In this document: positions 23,467 through 31,585 of the stretch, piece after piece
Layout: every line of letters starts with the position of its first letter
How positions within the stretch are numbered: the first letter of the stretch is position 1
Source: CAYNRG01 sp964399545
GTDB lineage: Bacteria > Bacillota_I > Bacilli_A > Erysipelotrichales > Erysipelotrichaceae
Length of the DNA stretch: 64,000 nucleotides
Assembly: GCA_964399545.1 (NCBI GenBank)
Contig: CAYNRG010000002.1
Location: forward strand, 62,001-126,000
Reading direction: 5' to 3'
Notes under the pieces: generated by a model
The model's input: only the letters and a program-made list of their open reading frames with translations
Databases searched by the model: none
What the model was told of the DNA's origin: nothing
Position numbers and translations under genes: made by a program

Positions 23467-25041
23467 TTATTCTTTAATCATGCTTGAGTCCCAACCGGCA
23501 GGAGCATCTAATCCAAGTAGTTCGACAACCGTTGCGGCAACATTACTAAGTCCAAAGTCTCCTTCTTTAAGAGTTACATCATTGTTGTAAATGATGAATG
23601 GAACAGGATTTAAAGTATGAGCTGTTTTTGGTTTAGAAGGATCATTAGGATTTTTCTTTTTCTCTTGCATTTCATCGGCGTTACCATGATCGGCAGTAAT
23701 AACTAAAGTTGCATTTGCTTTTTTACAAGCATCCATAATTCTTTTTAAAACAAGATCTACGGATTCAACACCAATTAAAGTTGCATCATAATTTCCGGTA
23801 TGACCAACCATATCTCCATTTGGATAATTAACACGAAGGAAGTCATAATTTTTAGATTCGATTGCTTCAATAAGCAAGTCAGTGATTTCCCCTGCTTTCA
23901 TCCAAGGACGTTGTTCAAAAGGTAGAACATCACTTGGAACTTCCACCCAAGTTTCTAGTTGATCATCAAATTTTTCTGAACGATTTCCATTCCAAAAGTA
24001 AGTTACATGTCCAAACTTTTGTGTTTCACTTACTGCGTAAGACTTTATATTTTTAGAAACAAGAAATTCACTCATTGTATTTTGTATTTTTGGAGGAGCT
24101 ACTAGGAAGTGAGCTGGAATTTTTAAATCTCCATCATACTGTAGCATTCCACAATAAAAGACATTAGGGATAGACTGACGATCAAAAGCAGTGAAGCTTT
24201 CTTTTTCTTCAAAGGCTCTTGAAATTTCAATAGCACGGTCACCTCTAAAGTTATATAGAATAACAGAATCACCATCTTGGATAGTCCCTACAGGAAGGCC
24301 ATCTTTTTTAATTACAAAGCCAGGTAAATCTTGGTCTGAACAAGATAGCTCAGAACGATAAGTTTCAATTGCTTCTTTCATTGAAGAGAAGGCTCTATCT
24401 TCACCAAGAACATGAGTTTTCCATCCCTGTTCAACCATTGACCAATTTGCTTCATAACGATCCATCGTAATTTTCATACGACCGCCACCTGAAGCTACTA
24501 GGCAATCAAATGAATCATCGCGAAGTTCATCAAGACAAGCTTCTAACTGATCTACATAAGTTAAGGCGCTAGTTTCAGGAACATCACGGCCATCTAGCAA
24601 AGCATGGATACGAACTTTTTTAGCACCATCAGCTTTGGCTTGTTTTAACATGGCGATAAGATGAGCGATATTAGAATGAACATTTCCATCAGACAGTAGA
24701 CCTAAGAAATGTAGAGTTCCACTTTGAGAGAAATCAAGAGCTTTTCCCCATGTTTCTGATTTAAAAATTGCGCCAGACTCAATGCTCTCGTTTACAAGTT
24801 TAGCACCTTGGCTATAAACTTGCCCACAACCAAGAGCGTTGTGACCAACTTCTGAATTTCCCATATCAGCATCACTAGGAAGTCCCACAGCTACTCCATG
24901 AGCTTTGATAGTCATACTAGGGCAATGTTGGCTTAAATAATCGAGGTTGGGTGTATTTGCATGCATTACTGCATTTCCATTGTCTTTTTCTGTACAACCA
25001 ATTCCATCCATAACAACAAGTACTACTGGTTTTTTATTCAT
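23467..25041 (-). CDS. gpmI: 2,3-bisphosphoglycerate-independent phosphoglycerate mutase
   Basis: Interconverts 3- and 2-phosphoglycerate in glycolysis with a manganese-dependent phosphoserine intermediate. The 524 residues fit iPGM. It starts KPVVLVVMDGIGCTEKDNGN with the metal Asp. The phosphorylated Ser lies in SDADMGNSEVGHNALGCGQ near residue 60. HALLDGRDVPETSA (near 155) and LYNFRGDRAIEISRAF (near 265) bind substrate. VNYPNGDMVGHTGN (near 425) and ITADHGNADEM (near 465) supply further metal ligands. Single gene with its own terminator; it may be a main glycolytic enzyme here. Confidence 0.97.
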   Translation of the reverse strand: MNKKPVVLVVMDGIGCTEKDNGNAVMHANTPNLDYLSQHCPSMTIKAHGVAVGLPSDADMGNSEVGHNALGCGQVYSQGAKLVNESIESGAIFKSETWGKALDFSQSGTLHFLGLLSDGNVHSNIAHLIAMLKQAKADGAKKVRIHALLDGRDVPETSALTYVDQLEACLDELRDDSFDCLVASGGGRMKITMDRYEANWSMVEQGWKTHVLGEDRAFSSMKEAIETYRSELSCSDQDLPGFVIKKDGLPVGTIQDGDSVILYNFRGDRAIEISRAFEEKESFTAFDRQSIPNVFYCGMLQYDGDLKIPAHFLVAPPKIQNTMSEFLVSKNIKSYAVSETQKFGHVTYFWNGNRSEKFDDQLETWVEVPSDVLPFEQRPWMKAGEITDLLIEAIESKNYDFLRVNYPNGDMVGHTGNYDATLIGVESVDLVLKRIMDACKKANATLVITADHGNADEMQEKKKNPNDPSKPKTAHTLNPVPFIIYNNDVTLKEGDFGLSNVAATVVELLGLDAPAGWDSSMIKE

Positions 25042-25231
25042 TATAATTCCTCCATTTTTTACTCTATTAGTGTATCACGATTTTGTTGTTTTTTCATTTG
25101 AAAATTGTCTTTAAAGATGAAAAATAACGAAAGAAGTTTGTGCACTATAATCACAAATGAAGTTGATGTTTATTTTATAAAGACTTAGTGAGATAATACA
25201 TTAAAAGAGAACTCTTCAAGGAGGAGATAAA

Positions 25232-25684
25232 ATGAGGTTATGGTCATTAGATTTTAAATACTTAGATGCCAAAGGGTTAGTCGCCTTATGGAGAGAAGCA
25301 CTTCTTGCAAAAAATGTATTAGAAAATAAAACCAGAGGATATAAAAATCACCCTCAACTGCAGCGGTTTAAAAACTCAGAAAATCCATTAGTTTCAATAA
25401 ATACGTATCTTCATTATATTTATATAGAAGCGAATAAGAGAGGATATCATTTTTCCAAGGACAAAATTGACCTTAAGAAAGTAAACTTAACTTTGCGAAT
25501 GACAGTAACTAATAAACAGGTGAGTTATGAGAAAACTCATTTGTTAAGCAAATTAATACATAGAGATTATAGCCGGTATCTAGAGGTAAAAGCGGATACA
25601 GAGGAAGAATGTTGCCCACTTTTTAATGAGGTGCCCGGAGAAATAGAATCTTGGGAGATTCTTTCTACGAGAGAAGTAGAATAA
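25232..25684 (+). CDS. Pyrimidine dimer DNA glycosylase / endonuclease V family
   Basis: 150-residue protein starting MRLWSLDFKYLDAKGLVALW, then REALLAKNVLENKTRGYKNH and PQLQRF. This is the signature of the Pyr_excise family (PF03013), related to phage T4 endonuclease V, which cuts the glycosyl bond at UV-induced dimers. Conserved residues include the N-terminal Arg-Leu-Trp and the TRGY-xxHPQL segment. AGGAGG precedes the ATG. Short gene, flanked by terminators, with no operon partners. The DNA-repair role is inferred from family membership. Confidence 0.83.
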   Translation: MRLWSLDFKYLDAKGLVALWREALLAKNVLENKTRGYKNHPQLQRFKNSENPLVSINTYLHYIYIEANKRGYHFSKDKIDLKKVNLTLRMTVTNKQVSYEKTHLLSKLIHRDYSRYLEVKADTEEECCPLFNEVPGEIESWEILSTREVE

Positions 25685-25686
25685 GT

Positions 25687-25724
25687 AAAACCCCCGTTCA
25701 CTCATATAATGAACAGGGGTTTTT
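25687..25724. terminator. Bidirectional terminator
   Basis: Stem AAAACCCCCGTTCA with TGAACAGGGGTTTT (one bulged C), 8-9 base loop, with T runs on both strands. It serves both convergent genes, the glycosylase and the fumarate-reductase-like flavoprotein. Confidence 0.85.
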
Positions 25725-25755
25725 AATTGGTTAATTCAGTGCTTGAGCTCTGAAT

Positions 25756-27618
25756 TTATTCTGCGTATTTTGCTGCTTGTTGCCCAGCAATACGACCAAA
25801 GACGATGATATCAGATACTGCATTTCCACCTAGGCGGTTTGCACCGTGAACACCACCAGTAACTTCACCACCAGCGAATAGTCCAGGAATTGCATTTCCT
25901 TGAGAATCAAGGACTTCAGCATTTTCATTAATTGCTAGACCTCCCATTGTGTGATGAACACCAGGAGCAACTTTAATTGCGTAGTAAGGACCAACATTTA
26001 ATTCTTTTACAAAAGAAGTTCTTCCAAATTCAGCATCTTCTTTTGCAGTAACTGCAGCGTTCCATGTATCTAACGTTGCTTTTAATGTTGCAGAATCAAT
26101 TGAAAGAGCAGAAGCTAAATCTTCAATAGTTTCTCCTTCAGCAGCAATAAATCCTTTATTAATATAACCTTGGATAACTGAAGATTTATCTACCATTTCT
26201 TGGTCGATAATCAAGTAAGCGTAGCTATTTGGCTGAGCGATTTCAGCAGCAGAAACAACATCACGAGTTCCAAGTTCATTAATGAAACGTTGTCCGTCAG
26301 TATTAACAAGAATTGCTCCATCACCACGAAGACCTTCAGTAATTAAAGCGCTAGAGTTATACTCTACAGTAGGGTGGATTTGGATTTGTTCCAAATCTAC
26401 AGAAGCAGCACCAATAGCTTCAGCCATACGGATTCCATCACCAGTTAATAATGGTGAGTTCGTAGTTACAAATCCAGTTAATTCTGGGTTTAAATTAGAA
26501 ACCATTTCTAAGTTTGCTGCAAATCCACCAGTAGCCATAACAACTGACTTAGCGTGAACAGTTACATCACCAGCTTCAACACCAGTCACAGCTCCTTCAG
26601 TAAAGATTAATGAAGTTGCTTCTGTATCAAGTAGAACTTCAACTCCTAAAGAGTCAAGATTGCTTTTTAATACGCTAACAATATGTGGACCAACTGCTTC
26701 AGTTTTTCCTTCAGCATTAACTGGCTTATGAATTCTTTTTACAGATGCTCCACCAAAGCTTCCAACGGAAGTTAGGTTTCCACCAAGTTCATTAATCCAA
26801 GTAATTCCATCTGCTGACTGATTAACTAAGGTTTCAACAAGTGTAGGGTTATTGATGTTTTTTCCTCCTACTAAAGTGTCCAACATAAATAATTCAGGAG
26901 AATCAAAGTATCCTACAGGATTTGCTTTGTACTCTTCATATTGTTTTTCAACCGTAGTGATTAAGTCTGAAAGTTCAGGGTAAGTTTCTTTTGCGCTCTC
27001 AAGACGAGTTTCAACACCAGATTGCTCTTCAAATGTATTAGTGTCCTGTGCTTCAGTTTTTGAAGCGTTCATTCCACCAGTAGCACGGGTAGTATTTCCA
27101 CCAACCATTGCTCCTTTTTCAATAATAATAACTTTTTTTCCTGCACGTGCAGCTTCGATAGCAGCGCTCATCCCAGCACCACCTGCTCCGATAACAACAA
27201 CATCTGCCTCTAATTCAGTAGCTGAGTTAGCTCCATCTTTATCTACAGAGATTGGTTTTAGCTTTGCAGCGTCAACACCTGCTTCTTTGAGTGCGTCTGT
27301 TACAGCTTGTATAACTGCTTCGCTAGTTACTGTTGCTCCAGATACTGTATCTACTTGAATAGATTGTGTTGCAACGATTTCTTCTGTAATCTTTTTCGCA
27401 GCTACTCCTCCAATATCTTCAGTTTCTTCATGAGAGACTACTTCAACACGACTAATCATGTCTGTTGTTAATTCAACTTCAACAACAACATCTCCCATGT
27501 ATCCTTTGGTTGTTGCAGTGTAAGTTCCAGGCTTAAATTCAGTTGAGTTGCTTGATGTACAAGCGACTAAAGATAGCACTAGAAATATAGACAAAATTGA
27601 TGCTACTATTCTTTTCAT
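25756..27618 (-). CDS. Secreted fumarate reductase-type flavoprotein (flavocytochrome c family)
   Basis: 620-residue lipoprotein (signal peptide ending LSLVAC). The FMN-binding domain covers residues about 30-115 with a canonical attachment motif DTVSGATVTS, where an ApbE-type enzyme links FMN. The FAD domain begins EADVVVIGAGGAGMSAAIEA near residue 137. All the usual fumarate-reductase active-site motifs are present: QIQIHPTVE, EGLRGDGAILV, HHTMGGLAIN and GANRLGGNAVSD. So it probably reduces fumarate or a similar unsaturated acid outside the cell as an electron sink. No cytochrome domain is attached, so electrons must arrive from another membrane carrier. Urocanate or acrylate-type acceptors remain possible. 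Confidence 0.88.
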   Translation of the reverse strand: MKRIVASILSIFLVLSLVACTSSNSTEFKPGTYTATTKGYMGDVVVEVELTTDMISRVEVVSHEETEDIGGVAAKKITEEIVATQSIQVDTVSGATVTSEAVIQAVTDALKEAGVDAAKLKPISVDKDGANSATELEADVVVIGAGGAGMSAAIEAARAGKKVIIIEKGAMVGGNTTRATGGMNASKTEAQDTNTFEEQSGVETRLESAKETYPELSDLITTVEKQYEEYKANPVGYFDSPELFMLDTLVGGKNINNPTLVETLVNQSADGITWINELGGNLTSVGSFGGASVKRIHKPVNAEGKTEAVGPHIVSVLKSNLDSLGVEVLLDTEATSLIFTEGAVTGVEAGDVTVHAKSVVMATGGFAANLEMVSNLNPELTGFVTTNSPLLTGDGIRMAEAIGAASVDLEQIQIHPTVEYNSSALITEGLRGDGAILVNTDGQRFINELGTRDVVSAAEIAQPNSYAYLIIDQEMVDKSSVIQGYINKGFIAAEGETIEDLASALSIDSATLKATLDTWNAAVTAKEDAEFGRTSFVKELNVGPYYAIKVAPGVHHTMGGLAINENAEVLDSQGNAIPGLFAGGEVTGGVHGANRLGGNAVSDIIVFGRIAGQQAAKYAE

Positions 27619-27770
27619 ATTCTTCCTCCGTTGTCTGCTATAATCCTATAATTTTTTTTAATGGGTTTCAAGAAAAATATTCATTATTTTTATTAGGGGG
27701 TTTAGTATAATTTTCTTGTATCTCTGCTTAAACATGATATACTCAAAAGCGTGATTGAAATAAAGGAGGG

Positions 27771-27932
27771 TTGATTGGGTCATCACAGCTAATTTTCGAA
27801 GTAGAAAATCTATGGAGAGGCGTAATTTTAATTGACCGAAGTATTGAGAAAAGTACAGGCTATCGGACAGCTGGGTCAAATGCCGAATTAGTGACAAGGG
27901 AATCTTGTTTAGAGTTAAAAGCTCATTTATAA
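27771..27932 (+). CDS. Possible small protein, 53 residues, TTG start
   Basis: A reading frame from TTG (27771) to TAA (27932), ending LVTRESCLELKAHL, in the 453-bp gap. AAAGGAGGG touches the TTG, which is closer than normal, so the start is uncertain. A promoter-like TTGTAT-16-TATACT lies about 25 bp before the RBS. The peptide has even composition and no membrane segment. It could be a small protein or the remnant of a larger one. No family recognised. Confidence 0.3.
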   Translation: MIGSSQLIFEVENLWRGVILIDRSIEKSTGYRTAGSNAELVTRESCLELKAHL

Positions 27933-28071
27933 GGAAAATGTACTTGTAAAGAATAAGAGTTCACAAGACTCATTCACCCTCAGAAGTATAAATAAAACAG
28001 AAATGATAATAAATAAAACTAGTAGGATCTTGCAAGTATAATAACTTGATTTATTTTTAGGAGGAAAGAAA

Positions 28072-28893
28072 ATGAAGAAAATTATTGTATTGATTGTTAT
28101 TTTAATGACTACTGGATGTGCAAAACCAAGTGAGTCACAAACATCAGAAGTAAAACAGAATCCAATGGAATTAAGTGAAGAAAGAATATCTGGGAATTAT
28201 ACAGATGAAATGAAAATAGAAAAAAAGGTAGATCTAGAGGAGTATGGTGCAGACTCAGTAGAACGAGAGGGAGACCATCAAGATTCTCCTTATTTTTCAA
28301 GAGTGGATTTTTATAATCTAGAGTCAACAGATAGTTTAACAATACTCCCAAAATTTAAAACCTATCAACAAACATCAGAATGGAGCTGTGGTGTTGCGGC
28401 TGCATTGATGGTGTTAGATTACTATGGTCAACTAGGAGACTACAATGAAGAGACTTTAGCTGATTTTAGGGATAATGGACAAGAGTATGAGGCGACATCA
28501 CTTGCATCAATGATTAAAATCTTTGATGGCGTTGGAGGTTTTGATACTACAACAACATTTGATTATGATGAAAAGCAAATGGAAGAAATTAATTTAGAGA
28601 TGATTCAAGCGAGTCTAGCAGAAGGGGCTCCAGTCATTGTTGCATGGAATGATTGGGGAGGCCATTGGCAGGTAATTATTGGCTACGATACTATGGGAAC
28701 AGAAACAACACAAGATGATGTTATCATTGTAGCTGATTCGTATGATACAACCGACCATAATCAAGATGGATATGGGATTTATGGTGCAGAACGGTTCTTT
28801 TATAACTGGACAATGTATGATTTCTTTACATCTAATTATGGTATCAATGAACGAGATCGATTATTCTTAATTGCAAAACCACAAAATCGATAA
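28072..28893 (+). CDS. C39-like peptidase domain lipoprotein
   Basis: 273-residue protein with a lipoprotein-type signal (MKKIIVLIVILMTTGC) and a papain-fold Peptidase_C39_2 domain. The catalytic Cys lies in QQTSEWSCGVAAALMVLDYY near residue 108, the His in WGGHWQVIIGYD near 203, and the Asp in IIVADSYD near 220. A Ser/Glu-rich linker of about 60 residues follows the lipid anchor. It is likely tethered outside the membrane and may cut peptides, but no substrate or secretion partner is next to it. AGGAGG lies before the ATG, and TATAAT at 28037-28042 fits a promoter. Confidence 0.8.
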   Translation: MKKIIVLIVILMTTGCAKPSESQTSEVKQNPMELSEERISGNYTDEMKIEKKVDLEEYGADSVEREGDHQDSPYFSRVDFYNLESTDSLTILPKFKTYQQTSEWSCGVAAALMVLDYYGQLGDYNEETLADFRDNGQEYEATSLASMIKIFDGVGGFDTTTTFDYDEKQMEEINLEMIQASLAEGAPVIVAWNDWGGHWQVIIGYDTMGTETTQDDVIIVADSYDTTDHNQDGYGIYGAERFFYNWTMYDFFTSNYGINERDRLFLIAKPQNR

Positions 28894-29005
28894 GATAATC
28901 ATCAGATAGGAGGGTCTCATCATTGGTGGGGAATCTATTTCATCAATAATAAGAAGAATCTAATCAAAATAAAATGAAATATGTGTTACGATAACAACAA
29001 GTTTA

Positions 29006-29040
29006 GAACCTGTGGAAAGTGAAATGGACACAGGTTTTTT
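29006..29040 (+). terminator. Intrinsic terminator of the C39 gene
   Basis: Stem AACCTGTG with CACAGGTT, 14-base loop, followed by six T. It lies 110 bp after the gene; the sequence between shows no further gene. Confidence 0.75.
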
Positions 29041-29153
29041 ACATGGTAAGAATTGAAGGGCTGAAGCTTATAATTTAGGAAAGAAGTCTTTTCCAATTTA
29101 AAGTATTCATTAGCTAAGCGTAGATTGTAGGGGTATTATTGAATAGCTGTGGG

Positions 29154-29188
29154 TAAAAAAAAGCTTAACTCCATTGCTGTAGTTAAGC
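29154..29188 (-). terminator. Intrinsic terminator of the 227-residue gene
   Basis: Stem GCTTAACT with AGTTAAGC, 10-base loop, and a T run on the minus strand. It lies about 20 bp past the stop. Confidence 0.8.
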
Positions 29189-29209
29189 ATTATATCTATC
29201 TCAATCAGT

Positions 29210-29893
29210 TTAAGAAACATTTTTGGATCCAAGAGATTCTTCAAATTCTTGGATTAACTCTCGAAGTGTTTTAGTTTCACCACCAATTTGAATGGAAAAA
29301 CGTTCATCAAATAATTCAATGCCGTGTAAAGATAAAACGGGAATCACCTCAACAGAGTCTGATTGATGAAGACCGATGGCTTCAATTGGTTCTTCGGCAA
29401 CAGTAGCTGTGAGGATGTTTTTATCATATTCTTTTCCACGAACAAAGTAGTTGTAGTGCTTTTCATTTTCAAAAAAGTGAACAGGAAAGAGGTCTGGTTG
29501 GTGAATATCACGAAGTTGATTTAATTCAGTCATCTTTCGAACATCTAATAGTTTTTGAGGACAGTTTTCTTGACCGAAAATAAATGAACTTTTCGCAAGT
29601 GCAGCTAAGGGAGGCGATACGAATTCAAACGAATAATTTTCTATTGTGTACGAATCAATACGAGCTAGTGATTCCTTTAGCTCGAGCCCCTTTGTACATT
29701 CTTTGAAGCTAGGTCCTATGGATAAGACTTCGAATTGCAAATAACCTTGTTCATCAACGATAGTAGTTGTGAGCATCAAGCAGTCATCCTCTGAAACCGC
29801 TACTTTTTCTTTGCATAAGTCAGTTAAGAAATCTGCTTCAATTAACTGATAATTATGATAGATATCTGTAAATTGAACATCGTATAGTTTCAT
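29210..29893 (-). CDS. Hypothetical protein
   Basis: I do not recognise this 227-residue acidic soluble protein. It starts MKLYDVQFTDIYHNYQLIEA and contains FVSPPLAALAKSSFIFGQEN mid-length and ATVAEEPIEAIGLHQSDSVE later. There is no signal peptide or membrane helix. AGGAGG precedes the ATG. It may be read with tcdA upstream (59 bp gap) or alone; a terminator follows. Conserved blocks with alternating strands suggest a globular protein, but no function can be proposed. Confidence 0.65.
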   Translation of the reverse strand: MKLYDVQFTDIYHNYQLIEADFLTDLCKEKVAVSEDDCLMLTTTIVDEQGYLQFEVLSIGPSFKECTKGLELKESLARIDSYTIENYSFEFVSPPLAALAKSSFIFGQENCPQKLLDVRKMTELNQLRDIHQPDLFPVHFFENEKHYNYFVRGKEYDKNILTATVAEEPIEAIGLHQSDSVEVIPVLSLHGIELFDERFSIQIGGETKTLRELIQEFEESLGSKNVS

Positions 29894-29952
29894 TTGAGAT
29901 TCCTCCTTTTTTCTATTATAACAAAAATGAAAAATATTACGTGGAATTTGCT

Positions 29953-30675
29953 TTATTTTTTATTCATTAATCCCCGAGTCACAATACTAGCACAAAGTAA
30001 CCCAGCCGCAGCTGGTACAAATACAATACTTGCAGGAGGGATTCGCTCTTTTCTTGTTTTTCCATCTTTATTTAATTCGATATTTTGCTTTATTGGAATT
30101 TCTTTGGAGAAAACAACAGGGATTTTATAGCGAAGCCCTTTTTTCTTGGCTAGTTGTCGACAAGCCTTTGCAAGAGGATCATAAGTGGTCTTATCTAAGG
30201 TAGTTTGAATCAGTTGGCTAGGGTCAAGACGGTTAGCCATTCCAAGAGAACTGATACATGGTACTTGGTGCTTATGACAGAGCTCGATACACTCTAATTT
30301 TGCACTTACAGTATCAATGGCATCCACAACATAATCGATCGATTGGGAGAAAAGAGACTCTAACTCAGAAGAAAAAAAGGCAGAAACTTCAACAACATCG
30401 CAGTGTTTATTAAAAGATAAAATTCGTTCTTTCATCATAGCTGTTTTTTTCTTTCCAATCGTGTTGTATGTTGCATGAATTTGGCGATTGAGGTTACTTG
30501 GCGCAATCGTGTCATAATCCACAAGAATTAATTTTCCAATGCCACTTCGTGCTAAAGCTTCTGCTGCATAAGAACCAACGCCACCAACACCGACAATTAA
30601 GACCGTTGATTGTTGGAGTTGGTTGAGAGAATCTTCGCCTAATAAAAGTTCAACACGCTCTAAAAAATCATTCAT
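29953..30675 (-). CDS. tcdA: tRNA threonylcarbamoyladenosine dehydratase
   Basis: E1-like enzyme of the ThiF/MoeB fold that cyclises t6A37 in tRNA to ct6A using ATP. The 240-residue product has the nucleotide site VLIVGVGGVGSYAAEALARS near residue 28 and the sugar-phosphate site LVDYDTIAPSNLNRQIHA near 53, both diagnostic. YVVDAIDTVSAKLECIELC is the next conserved block. The CxxC zinc pairs of ThiF are absent, which fits TcdA. The start at 30673-30675 has AAAGGTGG upstream and lies 8 bp inside the end of miaA, so two tRNA-modification genes are coupled. Confidence 0.85.
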   Translation of the reverse strand: MNDFLERVELLLGEDSLNQLQQSTVLIVGVGGVGSYAAEALARSGIGKLILVDYDTIAPSNLNRQIHATYNTIGKKKTAMMKERILSFNKHCDVVEVSAFFSSELESLFSQSIDYVVDAIDTVSAKLECIELCHKHQVPCISSLGMANRLDPSQLIQTTLDKTTYDPLAKACRQLAKKKGLRYKIPVVFSKEIPIKQNIELNKDGKTRKERIPPASIVFVPAAAGLLCASIVTRGLMNKK

Positions 30676-31585
30676 TTTGTAGCCACCTTTCAATTTCATT
30701 TAAACTATCTTTTTTGCTTTCTTCATTAGTTAAGTCAACCCAACGAATCGGCATTTGATTTTTAAACCAGGTATATTGTCGTTTTGCAAACTGACGAGAG
30801 TGGGTTTGGATTTCTTTCAAGACGTCTTCTTTTGTCTTTTCATTATTGAAATAGCCACACCATTCACGATACCCAATTCCTTGCATGGATTGATCCTCAA
30901 AGCAAACACCTTGAGATAAAAGCGATTTAACTTCATCTTCCAATCCCAACTGATCCATTTGAAGAACTCGCTGATTGATTCGATCATAAAGAGCATTTCG
31001 GTCCATTGTGCACCCCAGTAAAAAAGCATCAAAAATAAGAGAATGATTTTGTTTATCTAACTGCTCTGACTTGGACTCGTTAGTGGATTCATAAATCATA
31101 CAAGCACGCAAGACACGCTTCCGATTATTGGGGTGAATAGCTTGAGCTTGTTTGGGATCAATGGTTTCTAAGTGTTGATGAAGTTCCTCATTGCTGAGTT
31201 GTTCATATTTTTTAAGTAGGAGGGGATCTAGGGGAGCTTGAGGATTAAATTGATAATCATAAAGACATGCTTTAATATATAGACCAGTTCCCCCTACAAT
31301 CATAGGTAAGCGGCCACGAGAACTAATTTCTTCAATTTTTTGGTGAGCCATTGCCTGAAAATCTGCAACACTATAGGTGTCCTTTGGCTCCAAAATATCT
31401 AATCCATGGTGCGGAATTCCTTGCATGTCACTAGGAGTTATTTTTCCAGATCCGATATTTAAGTGTTTAAATACTTGAATGGAATCCCCACTAATAATTT
31501 CAGCATTCCATTTTTTTGCAAGATCAATGGAAAAGTCGGTCTTTCCAACACCAGTTGGCCCAACAAGAACTAATACTTTTTTCAT
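30668..31585 (-). CDS. miaA: tRNA dimethylallyltransferase
   Basis: Adds an isopentenyl group to A37 of tRNAs that read UNN codons. The 305-residue product begins KKVLVLVGPTGVGKTDFSID with the P-loop. GDSIQVFKHLNIGSGKIT near residue 38 and GGTGLYIKACLYDY near 100 are diagnostic, as are IHPNNRKRVLRA near 160 and QSMQGIGYREW near 240. I chose the ATG at 31583-31585, which overlaps the mutL stop by 4 bp and has AAAGGAG upstream. MutL-miaA coupling is common in Bacillota. The gene downstream is tcdA. Confidence 0.96.
   Translation of the reverse strand: MKKVLVLVGPTGVGKTDFSIDLAKKWNAEIISGDSIQVFKHLNIGSGKITPSDMQGIPHHGLDILEPKDTYSVADFQAMAHQKIEEISSRGRLPMIVGGTGLYIKACLYDYQFNPQAPLDPLLLKKYEQLSNEELHQHLETIDPKQAQAIHPNNRKRVLRACMIYESTNESKSEQLDKQNHSLIFDAFLLGCTMDRNALYDRINQRVLQMDQLGLEDEVKSLLSQGVCFEDQSMQGIGYREWCGYFNNEKTKEDVLKEIQTHSRQFAKRQYTWFKNQMPIRWVDLTNEESKKDSLNEIERWLQNE

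Noticed and set aside
27658..27897. Minus-strand 79-residue frame in the 27.6-28 kb gap
   Set aside because: Leu/Ile/Phe-rich composition of an antisense frame, no RBS, and the opposite strand has a better supported RBS and promoter.
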